A stretch of DNA of 64,000 nt from Streptomyces sp. CGMCC 4.7035 (GTDB lineage Bacteria > Actinomycetota > Actinomycetes > Streptomycetales > Streptomycetaceae), in contig NZ_CP134053.1 in assembly GCF_031583065.1 (NCBI RefSeq), forward strand, positions 5,559,001 through 5,623,000, in the 5' to 3' direction. Position 1 is the first letter of the stretch; each line of letters starts with the position of its first letter. The translations under genes were made by a program, and so were the position numbers. This document shows positions 9,083 through 17,300 of the stretch, in pieces. A model generated the notes under the pieces. That model worked only from the letters and a program-made list of their open reading frames with translations, was not told the origin of the DNA and searched no databases.

Positions 9083-9745
9083 TCAGGTCATCGCCACCAC
9101 CGCATACCGCTCGTCGGCCACGTCCTTCCCCCACAGCCGGGCGTCGTCCGACAGCCGCTCGAGGCGTACCTCCCGGGCGAGGGGTGCGAGGAGGGCGGTC
9201 AGCCGGCCGGCGGGGATGCCGACCGGGCTCACCGTCCCCCACACGCCCTCGACCAGCACCAGACGTCCGCCCGGGCGCAGCAGCTCCCGCCAGTGCCGAA
9301 GCACACGGCCGGGATCCGGCAGGGTCCACAGCACATGGCGGACGAGGACCACGTCGAAGAGCTGCTCGCCGACCGGCGGTGCCGCGGCGTCACCGACGAG
9401 GAACACCGCGTCATGGCCGGCGAGCTTGGTGCGAGCGAGGGTGACCATGGCCGGTGACCGGTCCACCCCCGTCACCCGGTGCCCCCGCTCGGCGGCGAGG
9501 AGCGACAGACTGCCCGTGCCGCAGCCCAGGTCCAGGACGTCACCGGACCCTCGCGGCAGCCACGCCTCCAGCCGGGCGGCCCATGCCTCGCGCACCAGGG
9601 GGTCGCGCAGTCCGTGGTCCGGCTCGTCGTCGAAGGTGGGGGCCTCGGCGTCCCAATCCACATCGGCATATGCGGCCGCCGAGGTTTCGACTCCCTCGTT
9701 CTTGGCCATGTTCCTGTTCACATACCTGGTCATGTACCTGGTCAT
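9083..9745 (-). CDS. Class I SAM-dependent methyltransferase
   Basis: The start is uncertain: ATG 9745 (MTRYMTRYVNRNMAKNEG) gives 220 aa, and an internal ATG at 9709 (MAKNEGVETS) gives 208 aa and has AGGAAC just before it. The extra N-terminus comes from a 12-nt direct repeat (TACCTGGTCATG-like), so the shorter form may be the real one. Motif I is clear as VLDLGCGTGSLSLL; motif post-I is VTGVDRSPAMV, and motif IV-like VLVRHVLWTLPDP follows. Small-molecule methylation is inferred from the fold; the substrate is unknown. It converges with DUF402, 12 nt apart. Confidence 0.8.
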   Translation of the reverse strand: MTRYMTRYVNRNMAKNEGVETSAAAYADVDWDAEAPTFDDEPDHGLRDPLVREAWAARLEAWLPRGSGDVLDLGCGTGSLSLLAAERGHRVTGVDRSPAMVTLARTKLAGHDAVFLVGDAAAPPVGEQLFDVVLVRHVLWTLPDPGRVLRHWRELLRPGGRLVLVEGVWGTVSPVGIPAGRLTALLAPLAREVRLERLSDDARLWGKDVADERYAVVAMT

Positions 9746-9835
9746 GCCGCCAGGGTGACAGCCGCCACTGACAGTCGAATCGTGACAGCCACCACAGACA
9801 GACCGCGACCGATGAGGAACCCTCACCGAAAGGGT

Positions 9836-9866
9836 CTACCTCCGCTCAAAAGCGGAACCCGGTAGG
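9836..9866 (+). promoter_or_regulatory. Stem-loop in the 5' leader of the small basic protein gene
   Basis: CTACC-t-CCGCT, a CAAA loop and AGCGG-aaccc-GGTAG form nested stems that end 5 nt before the AGGAGG ribosome site of the downstream 44-aa gene. The hairpin could influence translation or mRNA stability; it has no U-tract, so it is not an obvious terminator. Confidence 0.4.
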
Positions 9867-9881
9867 CACAAGGAGGCAGCC

Positions 9882-10016
9882 ATGCGCCGAGTGACCGTGC
9901 ACAAGCCCCTGAAGCGGACCGACTCCCGCCGGGTGCGGGACGAAACCGACGAGCGCCCCGTCGAGCGCCCCGAGGTGCGAAAGGACATCGCACGCATCTG
10001 GTGGCCCGACGGCTGA
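9882..10016 (+). CDS. Small conserved-looking basic/charged protein (44 aa)
   Basis: The gene is preceded by a perfect AGGAGG at 9871-9876 with 5-nt spacing. It encodes 44 aa beginning MRRVTVHKPLKR and ending DIARIWWPDG. Third codon positions are nearly all G or C, as in neighbouring real genes. The product is Arg/Glu/Asp-rich, with a hydrophobic IARIWW patch at its C-terminus; no signal peptide or metal motif is seen. I do not recognise a family. The ribosome site, codon bias and leader hairpin argue that it is expressed. Confidence 0.65.
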   Translation: MRRVTVHKPLKRTDSRRVRDETDERPVERPEVRKDIARIWWPDG

Positions 10017-10062
10017 GCCGGCCGGTCCCGCCGCGCCCTGCCCCGCCCCGGGTCCGGCCGGC

Positions 10063-10536
10063 TCAGTCCAGCCGCTTGCGGTAGTGGAAGCGGTCGTACG
10101 GTCCGTCGACGCGGCGCTCCACGACCTCGTACCCGTACTTCGGGTAGATCTTCTGGTTCTCCCACATCATCGCGTTCGTATAGAGCCTGACCTCGAACAG
10201 CCCGAGCGCACGTGCGTATGCGTCCACGAAGGCGAGCAGCCGCCGTCCCACGCCCTCACCCTGAGCGTCGGGGTGCACGGCGATGCTGTCGAGGAAGAGA
10301 TGGTCCTCGCAGGCCTCCACGACCACGAGACCGCTCACGGGCTCCCCCGTCACGAACACCCTCCCCGCGGCCACATTCGCCGCATGGTCCGCCTCCATGG
10401 GCTGCGGCACCACTCCGATGCGCTCGATGTAGTGGCGGTACGCGGCGTCGGTCACGGCCCGCACGGCCGGTAGGTCGGCGGCGACCGCCGGCCTGATCCC
10501 CTCGGCTGTCATGGCGTCTGTGATGGCGTCTGTCAT
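10063..10536 (-). CDS. GNAT-family N-acetyltransferase
   Basis: ATG 10536 gives 157 aa (MTDAITDAMTAEG); an internal ATG at 10512 is possible. It is a single GNAT domain with the acetyl-CoA pyrophosphate loop HPDAQGEGVGRRLL near 90-103 and a typical C-terminal YPKYGYEVVERR. No ribosome site precedes the ATG, but TACCGT sits 6 nt upstream, so a leaderless transcript is possible. The substrate is unknown. It is divergent from the broken LPMO gene. Confidence 0.8.
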   Translation of the reverse strand: MTDAITDAMTAEGIRPAVAADLPAVRAVTDAAYRHYIERIGVVPQPMEADHAANVAAGRVFVTGEPVSGLVVVEACEDHLFLDSIAVHPDAQGEGVGRRLLAFVDAYARALGLFEVRLYTNAMMWENQKIYPKYGYEVVERRVDGPYDRFHYRKRLD

Positions 10537-10698
10537 AGGGGCACGGTACTTACCTGATCGCAGCCTCAGCACTCCCTTAACGGCGCCATAAGGATCTCCC
10601 TCACCCGCCCCGAGCAGGCGATTTCACGGTTTCTTGGGGCTAGCTTGCTGATCGCCCCCATGGGATCCGGCCCCAGGACCGTTCCGAGGAGTTCCCCC

Positions 10699-11281
10699 GT
10701 GCCCGTACGCCGCAGAGCCGCCGTTCTCGCCGCCGTCGGCGTCGCACCGCTCGCCCTCACCGGCCTCGCCGCCGTGCCCGCGGCCGCGCACGGATCGATG
10801 GGCAGCCCGGTCAGCCGGGTCTCGCAGTGCTACGCGGAGGGTCCCGAGAGTCCGAAGTCGGCCGCGTGCAAGGCGGCGGTCGCGGCGGGCGGCACGCAGG
10901 CGCTCTACGACTGGAACGGCATACGGATCGGTGACGCGAACGGGCGGCACCAGGCGCTGATCCCGGACGGCAAGCTGTGCGGCGCGAACAGCGACGAGTT
11001 CAGACGGTGCCGACAGGTCGACCGTCGAGCACCACGGTCACGGTGACGCCGACGCCCGTACGTCGGCGGAGCCGGCCGCTGCCACGGACGACGGTGCGGC
11101 GTCCACTCCGGCCAACGAGCCGGAGGCGGCCGGCGCGTCCGAGAGCCTGGCCGAGACCGGCGGCGACGGCAGCACCCCGTATTTCGCGATCGGCGGTGCG
11201 AGCGCCCTGGCCCTCGGCGCGGCAACCCTGTTCGCGTCGGTCCGCCGACGGGCGGTGAGCGGGGGACGGCAGAGCCGCTGA
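10699..11281 (+). pseudogene. Broken AA10 lytic polysaccharide monooxygenase with LAxTG-type C-terminus
   Basis: GTG 10699 follows GAGGAG. A signal peptide ends ...VPAAA|HGSMG, so the mature protein would start with the copper-binding histidine typical of AA10 enzymes. AA10-like sequence (QALYDWNGIRI, LIPDGKLCGANSDEF) continues to about 11005 and then runs off frame to a stop at 11044-11046. In another frame, without a start of its own, lie an acidic/Ala-Pro linker and LAETGGDGSTPYF, a hydrophobic helix and RRR, ending at TGA 11279-11281: the usual C-terminal anchor of these proteins. The central part of the AA10 domain, including the second histidine of the brace, is missing. An internal deletion with frameshift is inferred; an assembly error is the alternative. 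Confidence 0.75.
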
Positions 11282-11296
11282 GGCGGCCACGGAACG

Positions 11297-11333
11297 CGGG
11301 GCCTGTCCGGCGGCTCAGGCCGGACAGGCCCCG
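11297..11333. terminator. Bidirectional hairpin terminator
   Basis: CGGGGCCTGTCCGG and CCGGACAGGCCCCG form a perfect 14-bp stem with a 9-nt loop, between the converging LPMO pseudogene and the lipase gene. Confidence 0.8.
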
Positions 11334-11342
11334 AATCATGCG

Positions 11343-12200
11343 TCAGCTGAGCGCCGACGCGCAGGTGGTGGCGGTGGCATGGGCCGGGTCGAGAGCGTTG
11401 GCCACCTCATGGAAGGCGATCCGGTCGGTCAGCCCGATGAAGGCGTGCTCGGACAGGTCGAGCGGGCACAGGTCCTGGAGCAGCACGTTCTTCACGTCGG
11501 AGCCGCTCAGGTACTGGGTGCGGTACGGCGTGACCACCTCGTCGTACTTGGTGGCGATGACCGTGTAGTGGACGCCGGGTACCGTGTCGCCGCCCTCGTT
11601 GAGTTTGGTGAGGAAGTCGGAGCCGGCGATCTGGTCGGCGAGGCCGGGGGTGGCGGCGGAGATCAGGTCCTCGGCGCCGGGGAAGTACGGCAGCAGGTTG
11701 GTGAGCCCGCTCAGGGTGGTGCCGTGGTTGTCGGGCGCGATACCCACGAGGGCGTTCACCTTGGCGGCGCCACCGAGGAACCTGAGGTAGTAGCGGGGCA
11801 TCATGCCGCCCTGCGAGTGGCCGACGAGGTCGGCCTTGGCGGCGCCGGTCGCGGCCAGCACCTTGTCGACGAAGGCCGCCAGTTGCTCGGCGGACTTGTC
11901 GATGGGGCCGAGGCCGTAGAAGACGGGCACGCCCGGCAGTTGGCCGTAGTCGAGCGAGAAGACGCAGTAACCGCGGTCCTCCAGGTAGGGCGCGAGGGCC
12001 AGCCAGTTGTCGACGGAGTTGGCCAAGGTGCCGTGCACGAGGACGACGGGGCGGGGATGGGCGGCGGAGGGCTTGCAGGAGTAGTCGTTCCAGCCTCTGC
12101 TCGGCGCGGCGGCCTCGGCGGTGGCGGCCGGAACGACGGCGATCGCGGTGGTCAGCAGCAGCGCGGCCAGTGGTCCGAGGGCTCGTTTCCAGGGCAGCAT
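11343..12200 (-). CDS. Secreted lipase/esterase (alpha/beta hydrolase, lipase class 2)
   Basis: The ATG at 12200 is preceded by AAGGAG at good spacing and gives 285 aa. A Sec signal peptide (MLPWKRALGPLAALLLTT...) ends near TAEAAAPS at residue 30-33. The alpha/beta-hydrolase core shows the oxyanion-hole region VVLVHGTLANS near 52-62 and the nucleophile elbow GHSQGG with Ser129. Asp and His are probably within the YDEVVTPY and SEHAFIG segments. Mature cysteines C42, C79 and the C-terminal pair could form disulfides. It is likely to hydrolyse acyl esters extracellularly. It lies beside the (broken) polysaccharide oxygenase but on the opposite strand. Confidence 0.88.
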   Translation of the reverse strand: MLPWKRALGPLAALLLTTAIAVVPAATAEAAAPSRGWNDYSCKPSAAHPRPVVLVHGTLANSVDNWLALAPYLEDRGYCVFSLDYGQLPGVPVFYGLGPIDKSAEQLAAFVDKVLAATGAAKADLVGHSQGGMMPRYYLRFLGGAAKVNALVGIAPDNHGTTLSGLTNLLPYFPGAEDLISAATPGLADQIAGSDFLTKLNEGGDTVPGVHYTVIATKYDEVVTPYRTQYLSGSDVKNVLLQDLCPLDLSEHAFIGLTDRIAFHEVANALDPAHATATTCASALS

Positions 12201-12274
12201 CGTGTGATCTCCTTGCGGCTCAGGGAGGTGCGACGACCTTGCGCCCTGTGATCCGGATCACGAGGATGCTGTTC

Positions 12275-12316
12275 ACTCGTCAAGTTACGAACGAGTAGGA
12301 CACCTGTGAAGTTACG
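12275..12316. promoter_or_regulatory. Inverted and direct repeats upstream of the lipase gene
   Basis: ACTCGT (12275-12280) and ACGAGT (12291-12296) are inverted, and AAGTTACG occurs twice in direct orientation (12282-12289 and 12309-12316). They lie 75-116 bp upstream of the lipase start and could be regulator sites. No matching regulator is identified. Confidence 0.3.
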
Positions 12317-12392
12317 CGTCAGTAAAAACTTCCAGTGATAGCCAACAGCGGCCGCTATTCCTGGTAATGGGCCGAGCGCATGTGATGACTCA

Positions 12393-12839
12393 TCACCATG
12401 CGGGTTTGATCGGCCCATGGGGTGCGATACGCAGCAATTGACGCTGCAGGGTGCGCATTTCGGCCTCCCCGAGCAGCTCCGCCCACGGCCGCACGGCCTC
12501 CGCCGCGGCCTCCTCCGCCGCCCGGGTACAGGCCCAGCCGCGCTCGGTCAGCACGACCAGCCGAGCGCGCGCGTCCTCCGGGTGCGGCCGCCGCTCGGCG
12601 TAGCCCTTGCGCACGATCTCGTCGACGAGCTGACTGGCCGCCTGCTTGGTGACCCCGAGGTGGGCGGCCAGCTCGGTGACGGTCGCACCGTGCGGGGCGA
12701 GCCGGGCGAACGCGAAGCCATGGGCGGGCCGCGACCCCTCGAAGCCGCGCGCGACGACGCCGTCATGGATGCGTTGCGTCAGCTCGCCCGCGACGGCGAG
12801 CAGGGCGGCGGACAGGGCGATGGCCTCGGAGTTCTGCAC
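12393..12839 (-). CDS. MarR-family transcriptional regulator
   Basis: This 148-aa protein (MQNSEAIALSAALL) has the MarR winged-helix fold: the recognition region VTELAAHLGVTKQAASQLVDEI near 53-75 and a wing with GYAERRPHPEDARARLVVLTERG, the conserved D-x-R-A-R motif of the family. Helical dimerisation segments flank it. It is divergent from a cupin gene, with a 102-bp spacer holding two palindromes of the kind MarR dimers bind. Autoregulation and control of the cupin gene are therefore inferred. The inducer is unknown. Confidence 0.88.
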   Translation of the reverse strand: MQNSEAIALSAALLAVAGELTQRIHDGVVARGFEGSRPAHGFAFARLAPHGATVTELAAHLGVTKQAASQLVDEIVRKGYAERRPHPEDARARLVVLTERGWACTRAAEEAAAEAVRPWAELLGEAEMRTLQRQLLRIAPHGPIKPAW

Positions 12840-12865
12840 GAGGGAATTGAAACACCCTTGACAAG

Positions 12866-12886
12866 ATGGTCAAGCGGCTTGACCAT
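12866..12886. promoter_or_regulatory. Operator-like palindrome 1 for the MarR regulator
   Basis: Arms ATGGTCAAG and CTTGACCAT are perfect 9-bp inverted repeats separated by 3 bp. The size and centre match typical MarR-dimer sites. The site lies in the divergent MarR/cupin promoter region. Confidence 0.7.
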
Positions 12887-12899
12887 AAAGTCCGCAGGG

Positions 12900-12920
12900 A
12901 TAGTCAAGTAGCTTGACCAT
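12900..12920. promoter_or_regulatory. Operator-like palindrome 2 for the MarR regulator
   Basis: Arms ATAGTCAAG and CTTGACCAT have one mismatch and 3-bp spacing. The centre is 34 bp from palindrome 1, a little over three helical turns. It ends 21 bp before the cupin start, so binding here should block initiation of the cupin transcript. Confidence 0.65.
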
Positions 12921-12941
12921 TGCGATCACGGGGAGCCACCC

Positions 12942-13316
12942 ATGCCTGTCATCCGTCCGTCCGAAGCCGTGACCCACGAAATCCACGGCGCCCGCTTCGT
13001 CTCCCATGCCACCCCCCGCACCGGCAGCAAGGAGCTGTGCGCCTGGCGCGGCGAGATCCCCGCGGGGACCAAGGCGCCCGCCCACACCGTCAACCGGGAG
13101 GAGATCTTCCATCTGCTCAGCGGCGAACTGCTGATCACGCTCGACGGCCGCACCGAGCGGATCACCGCGGGCGACACGGTGATCATCAATCCCGGCGCGA
13201 CCCTCGCCGTCGAGAACCCGACGAGCGAGGTCGCCGTCTCCTGGGTGACCACGTCCATCGGCCTTGAGGCGGAGCTGGCCGACGGGACCCGCATCACTCC
13301 CCCGTGGGCCAACTGA
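12942..13316 (+). CDS. Single-domain cupin protein
   Basis: This 124-aa protein starts at ATG 12942 with a GGGGAG-type ribosome site. One cupin barrel is visible: motif 1 region APAHTVNREEIFHLLSGEL (H and E metal ligands around 48-55) and motif 2 region GDTVIINPGATLAVEN, where the usual second histidine is not obvious. It could bind a metal or small ligand; catalysis is not demonstrable. Regulation by the divergent MarR protein is strongly suggested by the two palindromes in its promoter region. Confidence 0.85.
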   Translation: MPVIRPSEAVTHEIHGARFVSHATPRTGSKELCAWRGEIPAGTKAPAHTVNREEIFHLLSGELLITLDGRTERITAGDTVIINPGATLAVENPTSEVAVSWVTTSIGLEAELADGTRITPPWAN

Positions 13317-13329
13317 CCTGCGAGAAGAG

Positions 13330-14304
13330 TTATGCGGCCAGTGACCCCGGCATCACCGCCCGCGGCCCGAACTTCGCCCGCGCGCGGTCCGCGACCTCCT
13401 CGATCCGGCGGACCTTCTCGTCCACCGGGTCGAAGGTGAGCTGGTGGGCCGCATGCTCGGCGGAGCTCAGCCCTTCGGCGCGCAGCGCGATCGCACGCAC
13501 TCGGGCGCGCTGCAGTCCCAGCGCCTCGTACATGCGGTACGCCTCCGCGGTGAGCGCCGCCGAGTGCGCGGTCGGCTCGGCGAGGGTCCGGCTGCGGGTC
13601 GTCGAGGAGCGGTCGGCGTAGCGCACGGTGAGGGTCAGCGTGCCGCAGACCTTGTCCAGGGCGCGCAGCCGGGCGCCCAGTTCCCCGGCGGCCGAGAGCA
13701 GGGCGCGGCGGTGCCGGTGCGGGTCCAACTCGTCGCGGGTGAAGGGGCGTTCGGTGGCCAGGGAGCGGGAGACGGCGTTGGGCACGACCCGTCCGCGGTC
13801 GACGCCGTTCGCCTTCTCGTGCAGTTCACGGCCGGCCCGGGCGCCGACGAGCCGCTGCACCGTCGACAGCGGCGCGGCGGCGACCTTGTCGACGGTGTCG
13901 AGCCCGTACTCGCACAGGGTGCGGGCGGTGACACCGCCGACCCCGGGCAGCGCCCTGACCGGCCGGTCGGCGAGGAACCCCGCGATGGCGGCCGGGTCGT
14001 CGGGCACCACGCGGACCGCCCCGGGCCTCGCCTCCCGCAGGGCCATGCGGGCCAGCATCGGCCCGGGTCCGGCCCCGATCGCGCAGTCGACTCCATGGTG
14101 CGCGAGGGCCCGTACGCGGATCAGCGTGGCCAGTTCGACGGCATCCCGCCCGAAGTACCGCTCGGCGCCCCGCAGATCGGCCAGTGCCCCGTCGGGTGGC
14201 AGCGCCTCGACGACGGGTGTGAACTCCTCCAGGAGTCCGAGCAGCCCCGGCAGGGCCGCCTCGTACATCTCAGGCAGCTGGAAACGTACGCAGAGGATGG
14301 TCAT
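13330..14304 (-). CDS. ImuB-like Y-family DNA polymerase homologue, catalytic residues missing
   Basis: ATG 14304 overlaps the dnaE2 stop as ATGA, so the gene is translationally coupled; it encodes 324 aa. Palm, thumb and little-finger layout of Y-family polymerases is recognisable: GAGPGPMLARMALREA, the helix-hairpin-helix PVRALPGVGGVTARTL near 145-160, and the little finger with RPFTRDELD. The N-terminus begins MTILCVRFQLPEM instead of the D-x-D-x-F-F active-site strand, and the S-x-D-E motif is replaced by PPDGALADLRGAERY. It should therefore be non-catalytic, as in ImuB. A C-terminal HQLTFDP resembles a beta-clamp-binding peptide. Inferred role: adaptor bringing DnaE2 to the clamp for translesion synthesis. 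Confidence 0.8.
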   Translation of the reverse strand: MTILCVRFQLPEMYEAALPGLLGLLEEFTPVVEALPPDGALADLRGAERYFGRDAVELATLIRVRALAHHGVDCAIGAGPGPMLARMALREARPGAVRVVPDDPAAIAGFLADRPVRALPGVGGVTARTLCEYGLDTVDKVAAAPLSTVQRLVGARAGRELHEKANGVDRGRVVPNAVSRSLATERPFTRDELDPHRHRRALLSAAGELGARLRALDKVCGTLTLTVRYADRSSTTRSRTLAEPTAHSAALTAEAYRMYEALGLQRARVRAIALRAEGLSSAEHAAHQLTFDPVDEKVRRIEEVADRARAKFGPRAVMPGSLAA

Positions 14305-17300
14305 CCCGCACTCCCCGGACTCTGGTGCCACAACTTCTTTCCACCCGCAGGGCCTTCGCCCGCGGGACGCAGATCGGCCCAGGGGTTCATCTCGTACCCG
14401 GTGGGCATGTGGATACGGCGGCCCTTCGCCGCGTCGCCGTCCCCGCCGCTGCCGCCCCCGCCGCCGTCCGGCTGCCGCGGTCCGGGTTCCGCCAGCCGCG
14501 TCGCCACCTCGTCGAGGCCGCCCCCGGCGCGCAGTTCGACGAGTTCGGCGAGGTTCCAGGCGGCGGCGCCCACCACGCTGAGGCTGCGCGGTCCGCGGCG
14601 CTGCACCACCCCGCGCACCAGCAGCAGCCAGGAGTGGAAGACGGTGTGGGCGCAGGTGTCGTGGGAGTCGTCGAAGAAGGCGAGGTCGACCAGGCCCGTG
14701 CCGTCGTCCAGGGTGGTGAAGATGACCCGCTTGCCGGAGCGGATGGGCGGGGTCTGGGTGGCCGCCTTGGCGCCCGCGACCAGCACCGTCTCGCCGTGCC
14801 GCGCCGAGCGCAGCCGGCGCGCGGAGACCACGCCCAGTTCGTCGAGGAACGTGCGGTAGTCGTCCATCAGGTTGCGCGAGGCGTCCATGGACAGGACGCC
14901 CAGTTCGGCACTGAGCTTCTCCGCCGGGGAGAGGTCGGGCAGTCCGGCCGGGGCCGTCTTCCGCCCGCCGGCCAGCGGGAGTTGGCCCCCGCCCGCGCCC
15001 CGGGCGCCCCGGTGCAGTTCCGTCAGATGCAGTTGGAGATCACGGCGGTTGGCGCCGAACTCGTCCAACGCGCCGACCTGGGCGAGCCGCTGGGCGACGG
15101 GACGGCTCGGCCGGGCCCGCTCCCAGAAGTCGAGCAGCGAGGCGTACGGCTGCCCGGTCTCGATCCGCTTGGCCTCGGCCTCGCTGATGCCGTGCACGTC
15201 ACAGAGGGCGAGCCGCAGACCCCAACGCCCGACGGAATCACGCGATTCAGACACCAGTTCGATACGGTGTGCGACCCCCGACTTGTTCACGTCCAACGGC
15301 AGGACCGGCACACCCCTGCGCCGCGCGTCCGCCAGCAGCAGCCGCTTCGGGTACATCCCGGGGTCGTGCGTGAGCAGCCCCGCGTAGAAGGCGGCGGGGT
15401 GATGGGCCTTCAGCCACGCCGACTGGTACGTGGGCACGGCGAAGGCGACCGCGTGCGCCTTGCAGAAGCCGTACGAACCGAAGGCCTCGACGATCTCCCA
15501 GGTCCGCTGGATCGTTTCCGCGTCGTATCCGTTCGCCGCCGCCTGCTGCGCGAACCACACCCGGATCCGCCCCTGCGCCTGAGGATCGGACAGCCCGCGC
15601 CGCACCTGGTCCGCCTCGGCCCGACCACAGCCGGTCATGATGTCGACGATGTGGATGATCTGCTCGTGAAAGACGACGACGCCGTACGTCTCCTTCAGCG
15701 GCTCCTCCAGGTCGGGGTGCGGATAGCGGACCGGCGCCCGCCCGTGCCGTGCCTCGATGAACGGCCGCACCATGTCGGCGGCGACCGGGCCGGGACGGAA
15801 GAGTGAGATGTCGACGACCAGGTCGTGGAACGTGGCGGGCTGGAGCCGCCCGACCAGGTCCCGCTGGCCCGGCGACTCGATCTGGAAGCAGCCCAGCGTC
15901 TCGGTGGAGCGGATGAGGTGGTACGTCGCCGGGTCGCCGGGGGCCAGGGAGTCCAGCTCGATCCGCTCCCCCGTCACCCGCCCCACCTCGGCGACGGCGT
16001 GCGCCATCGCGGACTGCATCCGCACCCCGAGCACATCGAGCTTGAGCAGCCCGAGCTCCTCGACGTCGTCCTTGTCGAACTGCGACATGGGGAAGCCCTC
16101 GCCGCTGGTCGGCATGACCGGCGTACGGGCGAGGAGGGAGGCGTCGGAAAGGAGGACCCCGCACGGATGCATGGCGACCCCGCGCGGAAGCGCGTCGAGG
16201 GCCTCGACCAGCTCCCAGAAGTTTCCGTACTTCTCCCGCTCCGCGGCCAGGGGTTTGAGTTCGGGCAGTTCGTCGAGGGCCGCACGGGCGTCGCGGGCGC
16301 GGATGTGCGGAAAGGACTTGGCGATGCGGTCGATGTCGGCCGGGTCCATGGACAGAGCGGCGCCCACGTCACGGATCGCGTGGCGGACGCGGTACGTCTC
16401 CGGCATCGCGACCGTCGCGACCCGCTCGGTGCCGAACCGGTCGATGATCGCGCGGTAGACCTCCAGTCGGCGCGCGGACTCCACGTCGACGTCGATGTCG
16501 GGCAGGGCCAGCCGGCGCTTGGACAGGAAGCGCTCCATCAGCAACCCGTGCTCGATCGGGTCGGCGTGCGCGATGCCGAGGAGGTGGTTGACGAGGGAGC
16601 CCGCGCCGGAACCGCGCGCGGCGACCCGGATGCCCATCTTCCGTACGTCGTCGACCACCTGGGTGACGGTGAGGAAGTACGAGGCGAAGCCGTGGTGGGC
16701 GATGATGTCCAGTTCCTCGTGCATCCGCTCCCAGTAGGCGCGCCGGGTGTCGTAGCCGCGCAGCACCATGCCCGCCGCCGCACGGGAGGCGAGCGCACGC
16801 TGGGCGGTGCGGTGGCCGGCGCCGACGAGGTGCGGCTCGGGGAAGTGGACGGTGCCGATGCCGAGGTCGTCCTCGGGGTCGACGAGACACTCGGCGGCCG
16901 TCGCCTGTGTCTGCTCCAGCAGGCGGCGGGCGGTGTCGCTGCGGTAGCCCGCGGCCTCGACGACCCGTTCGGCGACCTTGAGCATGGCGCCCGCGTCCTT
17001 GAGCCAGGCCTCGCCGGAGTCCAGCTCCTTGGTGGGGTCGATGGGGACCAGGCGACGGGCGGCGTCCAGGACGTCCGCGACCGGGCCGAGGCCCGGGTCG
17101 GCATAGCGGACGGCGTTGCTCAGCACGGGACGGATGCCCTGCTCGGCGGCGAAGCCCACCGTGCGGGCGGCCAGGCGCAGCGAGCCGGGGCCGGTACCCG
17201 TGTGGCCGTGCCAGACGGCCTCCAGGCGCAGGGCGTCGCCGTAGACCTCCCGCCAGGGTGCGAGGAGCCGGGCCGCGCGGTCCGGGCGCCCCGCGGCGAG

